Source: Methanoregula boonei 6A8
Lineage (GTDB): Archaea > Halobacteriota > Methanomicrobia > Methanomicrobiales > Methanospirillaceae
Direction: 5' to 3'
DNA length: 64,000 nt
Assembly (NCBI RefSeq): GCF_000017625.1
Contig: NC_009712.1
Span: 1,426,001-1,490,000 of the forward strand
Every line of letters begins with the position of its first letter. The stretch's first letter is position 1. Of the stretch, positions 8,649-17,307 are shown piece after piece. The notes beneath the pieces are model-generated. The model made no database searches, was not told where the DNA came from, and saw only the letters and a program-made list of their open reading frames with translations. A program made the position numbers and the translations under genes.

Positions 8649-9815
8649 TCATCCAACCCATTCAAGGACGCCGCCGCCGCTGGTCTGGTCCCGGGGGGCT
8701 ACCTTTCTTGCCTGGGGCATCTCGACCTGCTTGGGGCTGGATCTCTTTGCATCGATCTCCTGGACCATGGTCTTGTAAGACTGGCGGGTCCCGAGGATCT
8801 GTGCGCTCTTGACACCGGTCATGATCGCAAGGACACGGATCTTGCCTTCCATGTCCGGACGGACACGGGCACCCCAGATGACATCTGCGTGCGGGTCAAG
8901 TTCGTACGTGAGCGAGGTTGCGACCTCTTCTGCATCCTGCAGGGTAAGGTCTGTTCCACCGGTAATATGGATCAGGCTGCCGGTTGCACCGCGGTAGTCG
9001 ATATCGAGCATCGGGTTGCTCAGGCACTCGCGGACAACGCTCTCTGCCTTGTTCTGCTGCTTGCTCTCTCCAACAAGCATTGAGGCAACACCGCCCTTGG
9101 ACATGATGGCCCGGACATCAGCGTAATCGATGTTGATGAGGGAGGGCTCGGTGATGGTCTCGGAAATACCCTTAACGGTCTCACCGATAAGCTGGTCCAT
9201 GACGGAGAATGCCTGGCCCAGCGGGAGATTCGGGACAAAGTTCTTGAGCCGGTTGTTATCGAGAACAATGACTGAGTCTGCTGATGCGGCAAGTGCCTCA
9301 AGTCCTTCTTCTGCACGGATCAACCGGGCCTTCTCAACCTGGAACGGGTAGCTGACCATCCCGACCACGATTGCGCCCTGTTCCTTTGCTACCTGAGCAA
9401 CAACCGGGGCTGAACCGGTACCGGTACCGCCTCCCATACCAGCGGTAATGAACACGAGATCCGCCGATTCAAGCAGTGCCTCGAGTGTCGGGCGGGCCAT
9501 CTCGGCTGCGCGCTTACCGACATCGGGGTAACCACCGGCACCAAGACCACGGGTCAGGGACTTCCCGATAAGGACACGCTTGTCAGCCTGGATCATATCC
9601 AGGTGCTGCTTATCCGTGTTGATCGCAATGGTTTCCGCGCCCGAGACACCCATGTGGTGAATACGGTTGACGGTGTTATTGCCACCGCCTCCGCAGCCGA
9701 TAATAACAATTCTCGGCTGCCCGAGGAAATCTTCATCCGGTGCATTGGATCCGGACTTTTTTACTTCCATTTCAAGTTCGGAATTTTTGAGTGCATCGTT
9801 GATTATGCTCTGCAT
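8649..9815 (-). CDS. ftsZ: Cell division GTPase FtsZ
   Basis: Tubulin-like GTPase that forms the division ring. Seen are the nucleotide loop [23 protein letters not shown], the tubulin signature [13 protein letters not shown], the [17 protein letters not shown] segment, and the T7 catalytic loop [11 protein letters not shown]. The C-terminal ~35 residues form a linker ending GGGVLEWVG, a likely C-terminal peptide. The frame extends upstream to 9851, but that overlaps the preceding gene. ATG 9815 ([12 protein letters not shown]) follows GAGAGGGTAG and gives 388 residues. It is 10 bp downstream of a ribbon-helix-helix gene and surely co-transcribed with it. Confidence 0.96.
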   Translation of the reverse strand: MQSIINDALKNSELEMEVKKSGSNAPDEDFLGQPRIVIIGCGGGGNNTVNRIHHMGVSGAETIAINTDKQHLDMIQADKRVLIGKSLTRGLGAGGYPDVGKRAAEMARPTLEALLESADLVFITAGMGGGTGTGSAPVVAQVAKEQGAIVVGMVSYPFQVEKARLIRAEEGLEALAASADSVIVLDNNRLKNFVPNLPLGQAFSVMDQLIGETVKGISETITEPSLINIDYADVRAIMSKGGVASMLVGESKQQNKAESVVRECLSNPMLDIDYRGATGSLIHITGGTDLTLQDAEEVATSLTYELDPHADVIWGARVRPDMEGKIRVLAIMTGVKSAQILGTRQSYKTMVQEIDAKRSSPKQVEMPQARKVAPRDQTSGGGVLEWVG

Positions 9816-9825
9816 TTCTACCCTC

Positions 9826-10005
9826 TCATACCTTGAATGAAACCTGGTCATTATCTTTTAAGACACGGCCCGCTCGCTTTTCAACGAGATCACGGACTGC
9901 AGCCCGGACTGCTTCAGATACATTGGGATACTCGCCTGCATCCACCATCTGCTGGAGCAGGCCAATCTGTTGTTCGGGCAACCGTAAGGTGATTCGTTGC
10001 ATCAT
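9826..10005 (-). CDS. cdrS: CdrS-like ribbon-helix-helix regulator, 59 aa
   Basis: [20 protein letters not shown] gives the beta-strand and first helix of a ribbon-helix-helix DNA-binding protein; [17 protein letters not shown] is the second helix. Size, order and sequence match CdrS, the short regulator encoded immediately before ftsZ2 in haloarchaea, where it controls division genes. GGAG stands five bases before the first of two tandem ATGs. Three direct TGTCTG repeats lie just upstream in the leader, which suggests autoregulation of the cdrS-ftsZ transcript. Assignment is by similarity and neighbourhood; the regulatory role here is inferred. Confidence 0.85.
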   Translation of the reverse strand: MMQRITLRLPEQQIGLLQQMVDAGEYPNVSEAVRAAVRDLVEKRAGRVLKDNDQVSFKV

Positions 10006-10024
10006 TGTATCTCCATTTCTGACA

Positions 10025-10078
10025 CATGTCTGCTATTTGTCATCTATGTGTCTGACAAGGGGAACACTTGTGTCTGAC
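10025..10078 (-). promoter_or_regulatory. Candidate operator: three direct repeats, 22-bp period, before cdrS-ftsZ
   Basis: TGTCTG occurs at 10027, 10049 and 10071 (plus-strand reading), each exactly 22 bp apart; the two distal copies share the longer TGTGTCTGAC (10047-10056, 10069-10078). They lie between the TATA box (about 10109-10119) and the ribosome-binding site of cdrS. Same-face spacing of about two helical turns is typical of cooperative binding by a ribbon-helix-helix repressor. Confidence 0.55.
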
Positions 10079-10106
10079 TTAACCAGATAAACCAAAATGA
10101 AACACA

Positions 10107-10124
10107 ATAATATAAATATCTTTT
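10107..10124 (-). promoter_or_regulatory. TATA box/BRE of cdrS-ftsZ
   Basis: On the minus strand AAAAGATATTTATATTAT reads as a BRE (AAAAGA) plus an archaeal TATA box. It places the transcription start near 10085, about 80 bases before the cdrS ATG, with the 22-bp repeats inside the leader. Confidence 0.6.
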
Positions 10125-10200
10125 CATTTGATTCCGGGCCATTCTCCAAACGCATTTATGACTTACCGGCCAAGTATTTTGAAAAAAGACGGTTGATTTG

Positions 10201-11199
10201 ATGGCTGCTGATTTTCCAAAGCCGGTGATTCACGGAGGAACCGGAAAGAGGGAGCGTGAAAATACCGGGAATAACCTGTTGGATTTCAGCGCGAGCCTCA
10301 ACCCCCTGCCGCCGGAGTTCACCTGGTCATGCGCATCTGCGGATCTCGCAATCTACCCGGACAATGAATACCACCGGCTCAAGGAGTGCATCGCCAGAAT
10401 ATTTCACCGGGACAGGGATGAGATCTGTGTGGGGAACGGATCCATCGAACTTATCCGGGTCTTCTGTTCGGTTGTGCTCTCGGACAGGAAAACCTACTAT
10501 GCCGGTATGCCTACATTTGGAGAGTACGATCTCTCTGCCCGCCTGGCCGGTGCAGTTCCTGCCACCAGCGAGAAAACGGCAGATGTAACCTTTGCCTGCA
10601 ACCCCAACAACCCGACCGGGGATCTCTCCACACGCAGCGATATGCTGAAATGCTCCCGGACCGCGGCATTGCATCGCGGGATCCTTTTTGCCGATGAGGC
10701 ATTTATCGAGCTGGCAGATCCTGCCCAGTCCGTTGTCCGGGATGCCGGAGAATCGCTCTTTGTCCTGCGGTCACTCACGAAAAGTTTTGCCGTTCCGGGC
10801 ATCCGGTTCGGGTATGGTTTTGGGGATCCCGACCTGATCGCCAGAATAGAAACTACACGTCCCCCGTGGAGCGTGAATGCGTACGCAGAGGCGTTTGCCC
10901 TTGCAGCATTTGACCACCTTAAAGATCTGGAAAAATCCCGGGCATACATTGGAAAGGAGCGGGAATTTCTCGAAATGAAGATCCGGGATCTCGGCCTGCA
11001 GTGCCATCCGTCACAGGTAAATTATATCCTGGTGGATTGTACCCGCGATGCGGGTCCGCTCTGTTCAGAGCTTGCAAACCGGGGCATTCTCGTGCGTGAC
11101 TGCAGTTCGTTTGGCCTGCCAAAAAGCATCCGGGTGGCTGTCCGGACCCATGAAGAGAACGCACAGCTTATGGAGGCACTTGCCGCATGCGTGCGCTGA
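10201..11199 (+). CDS. cobD: Threonine-phosphate decarboxylase-like aminotransferase (CobD/HisC family)
   Basis: PLP enzyme of fold type I. Landmarks: NGSIELI, PTFGEYDLSARLAGA, CNPNNPTGDLS, FADEAFIEL, and the PLP lysine in RSLTKSFAVPGIRFGYGF. HisC and CobD cannot be separated firmly by motif, but the next gene, overlapping by 13 bases, is cobY, so CobD (threonine phosphate to aminopropanol phosphate, for the cobamide nucleotide loop) is the best call. A TTG at 10198 is adjacent to ATG 10201; the ATG is chosen. Length 332 residues is normal for the family. Confidence 0.85.
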   Translation: MAADFPKPVIHGGTGKRERENTGNNLLDFSASLNPLPPEFTWSCASADLAIYPDNEYHRLKECIARIFHRDRDEICVGNGSIELIRVFCSVVLSDRKTYYAGMPTFGEYDLSARLAGAVPATSEKTADVTFACNPNNPTGDLSTRSDMLKCSRTAALHRGILFADEAFIELADPAQSVVRDAGESLFVLRSLTKSFAVPGIRFGYGFGDPDLIARIETTRPPWSVNAYAEAFALAAFDHLKDLEKSRAYIGKEREFLEMKIRDLGLQCHPSQVNYILVDCTRDAGPLCSELANRGILVRDCSSFGLPKSIRVAVRTHEENAQLMEALAACVR

Positions 11200-11792
11200 T
11201 CATGGCCGGGGGGGCCGGAAGCCGCCTCAATCTCGGTGAAAAACCCCTTATCCTCATCAACAACCAGCCAATGATCCGGTACATTATCGATGCATTTTGT
11301 GGCGCCGGGTGCGGGGTTATTGTCGCTACGTCCGGAAAAACACCCATGACACGGAACTGGTGCCGGGCGCAGAGGATCGATTTGTACGATGCAAGAGGCG
11401 CAGACTACATCACAGATATGGTTGAGGCAGTCCGGGCACTGGAAGAAAAGCGGCCGCTGTTTGTGTGTGCTGCCGATATTCCCTGTATCGATACCGAAAT
11501 AATTACTACGGTCTCGGAGGCATACTCTGCTTCGGGAAAAGATGCCTGCTCTACATGGGTCCCGGCACGAACAGTCACCTCTTGCAGGGGAGGGATCACC
11601 TACAGGTCAATGATCCGGGATACCGAAGCATGTCCAGCCGGACTCAACATCCTGCGGGGCGATCGTATCGCGGAAACCCAGGACGAACTCCAGCTTGTAC
11701 TCGATGACCCGCGGATTGCCATCAATGTCAATGCCCGCTCTGACATTCTTGCTGCAGAAGCATTTCTCCGGAAGCGACAGGGTACAGCGTGA
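11187..11792 (+). CDS. cobY: Adenosylcobinamide-phosphate guanylyltransferase CobY
   Basis: Archaeal enzyme that transfers GMP from GTP to adenosylcobinamide phosphate, replacing bacterial CobU. The nucleotidyltransferase signature MRALIMAGGAGSRL opens the protein, KPLI and FVCAADIPCID (metal-binding aspartates) follow, and the C-terminus has LNILRGD and DDPRIAINVNARSDI. Length 201 residues fits. It overlaps the end of cobD by 13 bases, indicating translational coupling and a shared role in nucleotide-loop assembly. Confidence 0.9.
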   Translation: MRALIMAGGAGSRLNLGEKPLILINNQPMIRYIIDAFCGAGCGVIVATSGKTPMTRNWCRAQRIDLYDARGADYITDMVEAVRALEEKRPLFVCAADIPCIDTEIITTVSEAYSASGKDACSTWVPARTVTSCRGGITYRSMIRDTEACPAGLNILRGDRIAETQDELQLVLDDPRIAINVNARSDILAAEAFLRKRQGTA

Positions 11793-11933
11793 ACTGTCCC
11801 CGGTATACCGTGATGTACGTTCATACCACATGTTAACAAACCCCAATCGGGGCTGTATCCCCCAAATAAAGGCAGATCCTGCCGTATTTGATACGAATCA
11901 ATATTAAGGTGCGGGGATTAATAGTGTAGTACT

Positions 11934-13169
11934 ATGGCGGAGTCGCAGGAGATCGAGCTGCAGGGTCATATCATTGATTCCGGTATTATGACCCAGCTCT
12001 TTGACCGGGTCATGGACATGGGGGGAAATTTCGAGATCCTCACCTTTGACGTCGGGAAAAAGAAGACCGATCCCAGTTATGCCCGCCTTAAGATCGTTGC
12101 ACAGGACAAGGAGAAACTGCGTTCCATCCTTTCGGAACTTCATCGCCTCGGTGCACGCCTCCCCCCGGTGCAGTCCGTCCATTATGTTCCTGCCGCCAGC
12201 AACCGGAACGCTCCCCGGGAATTTTACACAACCACCAACCATCCCACCCAGGTCAGGCTGGCTGACGAATGGGTGACGGTTGAAAACATTGAGATGGACT
12301 TTCTGATCGTGGTCGATCCGGCAAAGAAGAAAGCCCGGTGCACGCCCCTTGGGAAGATCAAAAAAGGCGATCTCGTGGTAGTCGGGGAAGAAGGAGTTCT
12401 GGTAAATTACCCCGAGCGGCCCCGGACAAGCAGTACGTTTGAGTTTATGCATGGCACGGTCTCCTCCGAGCGCCCCAGCGAGACCCTGATCGCCCAGATT
12501 GCAAAAGAGATCCTCGAAGTCCACAAAACCGGGGGGAAAATCATCCTCGTGGGAGGGCCTGCCATTATCCATACCGGCGCTGATCATGCAGTAGCGGAGA
12601 TGATCCGGAAAGGCTACATCAATGTCCTCTTTGCGGGAAATGCCCTTGCCACGCACGATGTCGAGTGCAATCTCTATGGGACGTCCCTTGGTATGGATAT
12701 AAAAACCGGGAAACCGGTGATGGGGGGACACCGGCACCATCTCTACGCTATCAGTGAGATCATGCGGGCCGGCTCGTTAAAAAATGCAGTGGACCAGGGC
12801 ATCCTTACAGGAGGTATCATGTACGAGTGCGTAAAGCACGACATCCCCTTTGTCCTAGCCGGCTCCATACGGGACGACGGCCCCCTGCCCGATGTGATCC
12901 AGGACACGATGGCAGCGCAGGACGAGATGCGCAAGTACATTCCCGGCTGCAAGATGGTCCTGATGGTAGCAACCCTCCTGCACTCGATCGCGGTAGGAAA
13001 CTGTCTGCCCTCCAGCGTGAAGACGGTCTGCGTGGATATCAACCCCGCCTCTGTCACCAAACTCATGGACCGCGGCACAACGCAGGCTATCGGTATTGTC
13101 TCTGATGCCGGCACCTTCTTCCCCCTTCTTGCCGAACAGATCGAGAAGCAGAGCAAAGGGAAAAAATAA
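11934..13169 (+). CDS. Archaeal ornithine cyclodeaminase-like protein (TIGR00300, LOR/SDH domain)
   Basis: 411 residues. The N-terminal LOR/SDH-like domain (IELQGHIIDSGIMTQLFDRV, FEILTFDVG) is followed by a Rossmann-like part with GGKIILVGGPAIIHTGADHAVAEMI, GNALATHDVECNLYGTSLG and GGHRHHLYAIS, and a C-terminal VDINPASVTKLMDRGT segment. The family was linked in methanococci to conversion of ornithine to proline, and this organism has no other proline gene in the window. It is not related to the bacterial mu-crystallin type cyclodeaminases. A TATA-like CAATATTAAG lies just before the start. Family call is strong; the exact reaction is inferred. Confidence 0.85.
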   Translation: MAESQEIELQGHIIDSGIMTQLFDRVMDMGGNFEILTFDVGKKKTDPSYARLKIVAQDKEKLRSILSELHRLGARLPPVQSVHYVPAASNRNAPREFYTTTNHPTQVRLADEWVTVENIEMDFLIVVDPAKKKARCTPLGKIKKGDLVVVGEEGVLVNYPERPRTSSTFEFMHGTVSSERPSETLIAQIAKEILEVHKTGGKIILVGGPAIIHTGADHAVAEMIRKGYINVLFAGNALATHDVECNLYGTSLGMDIKTGKPVMGGHRHHLYAISEIMRAGSLKNAVDQGILTGGIMYECVKHDIPFVLAGSIRDDGPLPDVIQDTMAAQDEMRKYIPGCKMVLMVATLLHSIAVGNCLPSSVKTVCVDINPASVTKLMDRGTTQAIGIVSDAGTFFPLLAEQIEKQSKGKK

Positions 13170-13250
13170 CCGGCCACTCCCAGACAGGAGAAAACCCTTA
13201 TCTCTTTTTCCCGGGCCGGGAATGCCTATTAAAAACCGTGATGGGGGGGG

Positions 13251-14237
13251 TTACCGCGTCAGCGGCATACAGTACGGCTGCTCGCGGGTAAGCACGTACT
13301 CCCACTCGTTTTTGCAGGCGCAGTCCGTTTCCAGGAGAGCCCCGATGAGGTCGCGATCACCGCTCATGGAGTAATCACGGATGCCGCGGACAATCTCGTA
13401 ATCGCACGTCCCGCAATTATGCGGCCCCCGTTTCTGCCCGCCACCGAGCGGATCGCAGGTAACTTCCATGGGGGCATCTTTTAAGAGGGACAGGACGCTC
13501 CAGAGATAGGGAGGACGGTATGCACCCTGCTTCCAGTACAATTCAAGCTCGGTCCTTTTCTGCACGGTACAGGGATTCATGGAGACCATCTCCACTCTTC
13601 CGGCAAGATCGGCAAACGAGGATCGCATGTCGGCTGCGGCTTCTGCCTCAGTTAAAAAGAGCGGTTTGAAGAGAAGATAGGCTTTTACCCCGGCTCCTGC
13701 GGCATGAGCCGCCGATGCAGCAGAAAAGAAATCTGCAGAGGAAAATCCCTTGTTGATGCACTTCTCCCGGATCGTATCACTGGTTGTTTCAAGGCCGATC
13801 GCACAGTAGAGGGGGACCCGGTGGGTTCCGTTGTCGAGTGCTGCGACCAACCGTTCAAGGGTATCCCGGGCTATGTACTCGGGCCGGGTCTCCGCGATCA
13901 CAATTTTTCCCCGGAATACCACCCCGATCTCATCAAGGAATGCGGGTGGGACCTCGTTTGGGTCAAAAAAACTCCCCGAGGTAAAGATCTTGATCATTGA
14001 AAAATCATCAAGGGAAAACTCCGAACGCACCCAGGCAAGCTGGGAATGCAGGTGGGCATGCAACTCTTCACAGGACCGGGCACGGTACTTCTCGAACCGG
14101 TAACTGCACATCCGGCACCGGGCCCAGGAACAGCCACCCGATTCAAAGATGATGGTCAGGCACTCAACGGTGCCCCTGTTGTACCGCTCCTTTCCCCGCC
14201 AGCACGCGAGGGGCTTTCTTGGGGCTTCAGAAATCAT
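13251..14237 (-). CDS. raSEA: Archaeosine synthesis radical SAM enzyme RaSEA
   Basis: Radical SAM protein of the TIGR01210 family that works with ArcS to convert lysine-modified preQ0 in tRNA position 15 to archaeosine. The cluster motif is in GGCSWARCRMCSY (C-x4-C-x2-C); further family segments are KIFTSGSFFDPNEVP, ETRPEYI, CAIGLETTSDTIREKCINKGF, LLFKPLFLTEAEA and MNPCTVQKRTELE. Cysteines in HNCGTCDYE and TDCACKNEWEY lie near the C-terminus. Its start is only 30 bp from the divergent gene at 14268, with no ribosome-binding site on either, so both mRNAs may be leaderless. Confidence 0.88.
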   Translation of the reverse strand: MISEAPRKPLACWRGKERYNRGTVECLTIIFESGGCSWARCRMCSYRFEKYRARSCEELHAHLHSQLAWVRSEFSLDDFSMIKIFTSGSFFDPNEVPPAFLDEIGVVFRGKIVIAETRPEYIARDTLERLVAALDNGTHRVPLYCAIGLETTSDTIREKCINKGFSSADFFSAASAAHAAGAGVKAYLLFKPLFLTEAEAAADMRSSFADLAGRVEMVSMNPCTVQKRTELELYWKQGAYRPPYLWSVLSLLKDAPMEVTCDPLGGGQKRGPHNCGTCDYEIVRGIRDYSMSGDRDLIGALLETDCACKNEWEYVLTREQPYCMPLTR

Positions 14238-14267
14238 TAACAGCCCAATTGTTGATCTTGTACATAG

Positions 14268-15362
14268 ATGAAGAAGATCCTCCTTCTCTGTACCGGGATC
14301 CTTTTTCTTATCGCCGGCGTGACGGCGTACCAGGTTTACCTGTATGCCCCCTCTGACCTTACGGTAGGCATGCCACTTGTGGTTAACGGCACAACGACGT
14401 TTGGCATCGGGACACCTATCGATGTGGTCCTCTACCAGCAGGTGACAACCAGCACAGAGATCGAACGGACGGTAGCGTATGTCCAGTCGGATAACACATT
14501 CAGGGTGATCTTTGACACGACCGATCTCACCCCGGGAACCTACAAGGTCGAGATCCCGGCAAGCGGCACGGGGGACTCGATTACCATGAGACAGGTCAGG
14601 CTTGTGGAACGCTCTGACGAACTTTCCCTGTCATCCCCGATAGCCCAGGCACTGCCCGGCCCCCTGCTCGTTGCCGGGCAGATCCCGGCCGATATCAATA
14701 CCGGTGTCCAGATTATCGTAATCGAGGCGGACAACAGTATCTTCTTTGGCCCGGCATATGTAGGAACGGACAGCCAGGGCAGGTTCAACATCTCGGTTCC
14801 GGTCAGCCAGCCCGGGGATTATGACGTGAGTTTTACCGATGCTGACGGGTATATCCGGACACAGACATTCCGGGTTACCGGGGGATCTGCACAGGCTTCA
14901 GCGGAGACCATCTCGCCGGTCGCTGCAGTCTCGGCTTTAGGGATCGCATCCCGCGAGGATCCGGTGTACTTTACCGTGCAGCCATCAGGAAACGGTCCCC
15001 TCACCATCACCACTTCAGCCACTTCAGACTGGATTGTCGAATACACGGATGCAGACGGGAACCGGAATACCCTTCATGAACAGGGCGGGGCCGTTTCTCC
15101 GGATATCGTCATTAATGACACCGGGACACCCCTGTACTTCAAGGTCTATCCTGACAAGTACTCGGTCACCGACGATATCTCAATCTCAGCCACAAATGCA
15201 GATTCCATCGACGTCAGCGGGAATCCACCGGCAGCCTTTGGGCAGGCGCAGCTGCCTTCCCAGCAGGTACCGGTAACGCAGTCCCCGCTTGGGGCAGAAA
15301 CAGGAATCGCTGCGGCGGGGATCGCCATGCTGTGTCTCCATTTCCTTGTACGCAGACCATAA
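14268..15362 (+). CDS. Secreted, membrane-anchored surface protein
   Basis: 364 residues with a signal peptide (LLLCTGILFLIAGVTA) and a C-terminal hydrophobic anchor (about 343-360, IAAAGIAMLCLHFLV) followed by RRP. The exported part looks like tandem beta-sandwich modules: YLYAPSDLTVGMPLVVNGTTTFGIGTP, a second with PLLVAGQIPADINTGVQIIVIE, and a third with VYFTVQPSGNGPLTITTS. The style resembles surface proteins of Methanomicrobiales; I recognise no named family or enzymatic motif. A Gln/Pro-rich linker precedes the anchor. It is divergent from RaSEA and ends about 100 bp before tRNA-Ser. Confidence 0.75.
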   Translation: MKKILLLCTGILFLIAGVTAYQVYLYAPSDLTVGMPLVVNGTTTFGIGTPIDVVLYQQVTTSTEIERTVAYVQSDNTFRVIFDTTDLTPGTYKVEIPASGTGDSITMRQVRLVERSDELSLSSPIAQALPGPLLVAGQIPADINTGVQIIVIEADNSIFFGPAYVGTDSQGRFNISVPVSQPGDYDVSFTDADGYIRTQTFRVTGGSAQASAETISPVAAVSALGIASREDPVYFTVQPSGNGPLTITTSATSDWIVEYTDADGNRNTLHEQGGAVSPDIVINDTGTPLYFKVYPDKYSVTDDISISATNADSIDVSGNPPAAFGQAQLPSQQVPVTQSPLGAETGIAAAGIAMLCLHFLVRRP

Positions 15363-15464
15363 GGATCGATCCATTCATTACCATTCCCGTATTTTTCCGC
15401 ATGCTTAAACACCGGATAAGAAGCCTTTTTCATATTGCACCGCAAAAAGAGTAGACGCATAAAT

Positions 15465-15549
15465 GCCGGGGTAGTCTAGTCCGGTAAGGCGGTGGCCTTG
15501 AAAGCCACTGGTGCCCTGCACCTCAAGAGTTCAAATCTCTTCCCCGGCG
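15465..15549 (+). tRNA. tRNA-Ser (anticodon TGA)
   Basis: Cloverleaf with acceptor GCCGGGG pairing CCCCGGC, anticodon stem GTGGC/GCCAC, loop CTTGAAA (anticodon TGA at 15499-15501), a class II long variable arm (TGGTGCCCTGCACCTC region) and T-loop GTTCAAATC. Discriminator base is G; no CCA is encoded. The long variable arm and TGA anticodon identify serine. Confidence 0.95.
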
Positions 15550-15682
15550 TCCGGCCCCTTATTCTCCCGATCTTCCGCATCCGGTACAGCAGTCCCCACA
15601 TAAGGCCTGTGCGATTCGTATCACTGTTTTTATGAGTGAGGACATGCTATAGTAGATAACCGGATACAGGTGTGATCCATCG

Positions 15683-15907
15683 ATGTGCGTTGCAGTTCCT
15701 GCCGAAGTGCTTGAGATAAAAGACGGGAATATCGGGGTTGTGGATTACGGCGACCTTAAACAGGAAGTCCGACTCGATCTCGTTGACGTAAAAGTCGGGG
15801 AGTTCGTGCTCGTGCATGTGGGTTTTGCGATCCAGCGTCTCTCCCGAGAGGATGGTCTTGAGACCCGAGAGATCTTCAAGCAGGTGTATGCCGCACTGGA
15901 GGAGTGA
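15683..15907 (+). CDS. hypC: [NiFe]-hydrogenase assembly chaperone HypC
   Basis: 74-residue chaperone that carries the Fe(CN)2CO unit with HypD to the hydrogenase large subunit. MCVAVPAEVLEI has the essential N-terminal Cys2 and beta-barrel start; VGEFVLVHVGFAIQRL is the family signature. hypA starts on its stop codon (TGATG) and hypE follows, forming a three-gene maturation operon. hypB, hypD and hypF are not in the window. Confidence 0.96.
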   Translation: MCVAVPAEVLEIKDGNIGVVDYGDLKQEVRLDLVDVKVGEFVLVHVGFAIQRLSREDGLETREIFKQVYAALEE

Positions 15908-16251
15908 TGCACGAGTACAGCATCGCTTACGACCTGTACGTAACCGCAAAGAAAGCAGCGATTGATAATAAGGCAACGCAGGTAAAACGGATACGGGTTG
16001 ACGTGGGAAAGATGGCCATGGTAAACCCGGAACAGGTGGTCTTTTTGTTCGATACCATAAAAGAGGACGACCCGCTCTTTTCTGCCGCAGTCCTTGACTG
16101 CACGGAGGTAGAACCGGAAACGAAGTGCCCCTGCGGTTACCAGGGAAATGAGATCTATGTCTGCCCCCGCTGCGGGGCACTGCCTGAAGTGGTACGCGGG
16201 AGGGAAATTGTGGTGACCAATATCGAGATCGAGGCGGAGGATTCCCCATGA
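15907..16251 (+). CDS. hypA: Hydrogenase nickel incorporation protein HypA
   Basis: 114-residue nickel metallochaperone. MHEYSIAYDLYVTAKKAA supplies the Ni-binding His2, and CPCGYQG...YVCPRCG forms the zinc site. IRVDVGKMAMVNPEQVVFLFDTI is typical of the family. A GTG directly before the ATG (15904) is in frame, but ATG 15907 restores the required M-H start. It overlaps hypC by one base and hypE by four, so translation is coupled. Confidence 0.95.
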   Translation: MHEYSIAYDLYVTAKKAAIDNKATQVKRIRVDVGKMAMVNPEQVVFLFDTIKEDDPLFSAAVLDCTEVEPETKCPCGYQGNEIYVCPRCGALPEVVRGREIVVTNIEIEAEDSP

Positions 16252-17243
16252 AGGTCAACCTGATGCACGGTGCCGGGGGAGAAGTAATGGGCGAACTCCT
16301 GCAGACGCTCACAAAATTCTCCCACAACAATGCCGGCGGGATCGGATTAGAGTCCCTTGACGACGGGGCCGTAATTCCGATCAACGGTACAAACATTGTT
16401 TTTACTACGGACTCCCACGTGGTCCGCCCGCTCTTTTTCCCGGGCGGGGACATCGGGAGGATATCGGTCTGCGGTACCGTGAACGATCTTACCATGATGG
16501 GGGGCCGGCCGGTGGCACTCTCGTGCGGGATGGTGATCGAAGAGGGTTTCGATGTGGCCGATCTCGCCCGGATCGTTGCTTCGATGGACGAGGCGCTGGG
16601 GGAAGCCGGGGCATGCCTTGTAACCGGCGACACAAAAGTGGTTGAACGGGGATCGCTTGACGGGATTGTTATTAACACCGCAGGGATTGGTGTTGCAAAG
16701 ACCGTTGTACGGGACAACGGACTTGTCCCGGGTGATGTGATCATCGTTTCGGGGACGCTGGGCGATCATGGGATCGCGATCATGGCCCACCGTGAGGGCT
16801 TCGATCTTGGCGAGCAGATCCATTCCGATGTTGCCCCGCTGTGGGGAATGATGGAGGGGGTTCTTGCCGCCGGCACCATCCACGCGATGAAGGATCCGAC
16901 ACGGGGCGGGTTTGCCAGTGCCATCAACGAGATGGCCAAAAAGAGCCGGGTTCAGGTAAGGATCGAAGAGGACCGCATCCCGCTGCGCCGGAGCGTGAAG
17001 AGTGCGGCAGGGATGCTCGGGATCGATCCGCTCGAAGTGGCAAACGAAGGAAAGGTCGTAATGGGAGTGCCGGCAGCCGATGCAGATGCGATCCTCGCCG
17101 CACTGCACTCACACAAATACGGCAAAGATGCAGCAGTTGTCGGCAGGGTGGTTGCCGGGTCCCACGTGATCATGGAGACGGCGATTGGCGGCGAGCGGTT
17201 CATCGAGCCGCCCATGGGCGATCCGGTGCCCCGGGTCTGCTGA
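16248..17243 (+). CDS. hypE: Hydrogenase expression/formation protein HypE
   Basis: Dehydrates its C-terminal thiocarboxamide to make the cyanide ligands of the [NiFe] site. The AIR-synthase-like body shows LMHGAGGEVMGELL, DDGAVIPI, FTTDSHVVRPLFFPGGDIG, VCGTVNDLTMMGGRPVALS and KDPTRGGFASAINEMA. The protein ends PRVC, the C-terminal cysteine that is carbamoylated by HypF. Length 331 is normal. Starts inside hypA (ATGA). Confidence 0.97.
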   Translation: MKVNLMHGAGGEVMGELLQTLTKFSHNNAGGIGLESLDDGAVIPINGTNIVFTTDSHVVRPLFFPGGDIGRISVCGTVNDLTMMGGRPVALSCGMVIEEGFDVADLARIVASMDEALGEAGACLVTGDTKVVERGSLDGIVINTAGIGVAKTVVRDNGLVPGDVIIVSGTLGDHGIAIMAHREGFDLGEQIHSDVAPLWGMMEGVLAAGTIHAMKDPTRGGFASAINEMAKKSRVQVRIEEDRIPLRRSVKSAAGMLGIDPLEVANEGKVVMGVPAADADAILAALHSHKYGKDAAVVGRVVAGSHVIMETAIGGERFIEPPMGDPVPRVC

Positions 17244-17274
17244 TATCACCCATTCGTTTTAAAAAATAACAGAG

Positions 17275-17307
17275 GTGCCGGTGTCCGGCACGCTTTCGTG
17301 CGGCACC
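17275..17307. terminator. Hairpin between convergent hypE and DUF447 genes
   Basis: GTGCCGG-TGT-CCGGCAC (17275-17291) is a perfect 7-bp stem. An alternative longer stem GGTGCCG...CGGCACC spans 17274-17307. A T/A-rich stretch (TTTTAAAAAATAA) lies just before it. Probable two-way transcription stop. Confidence 0.45.
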
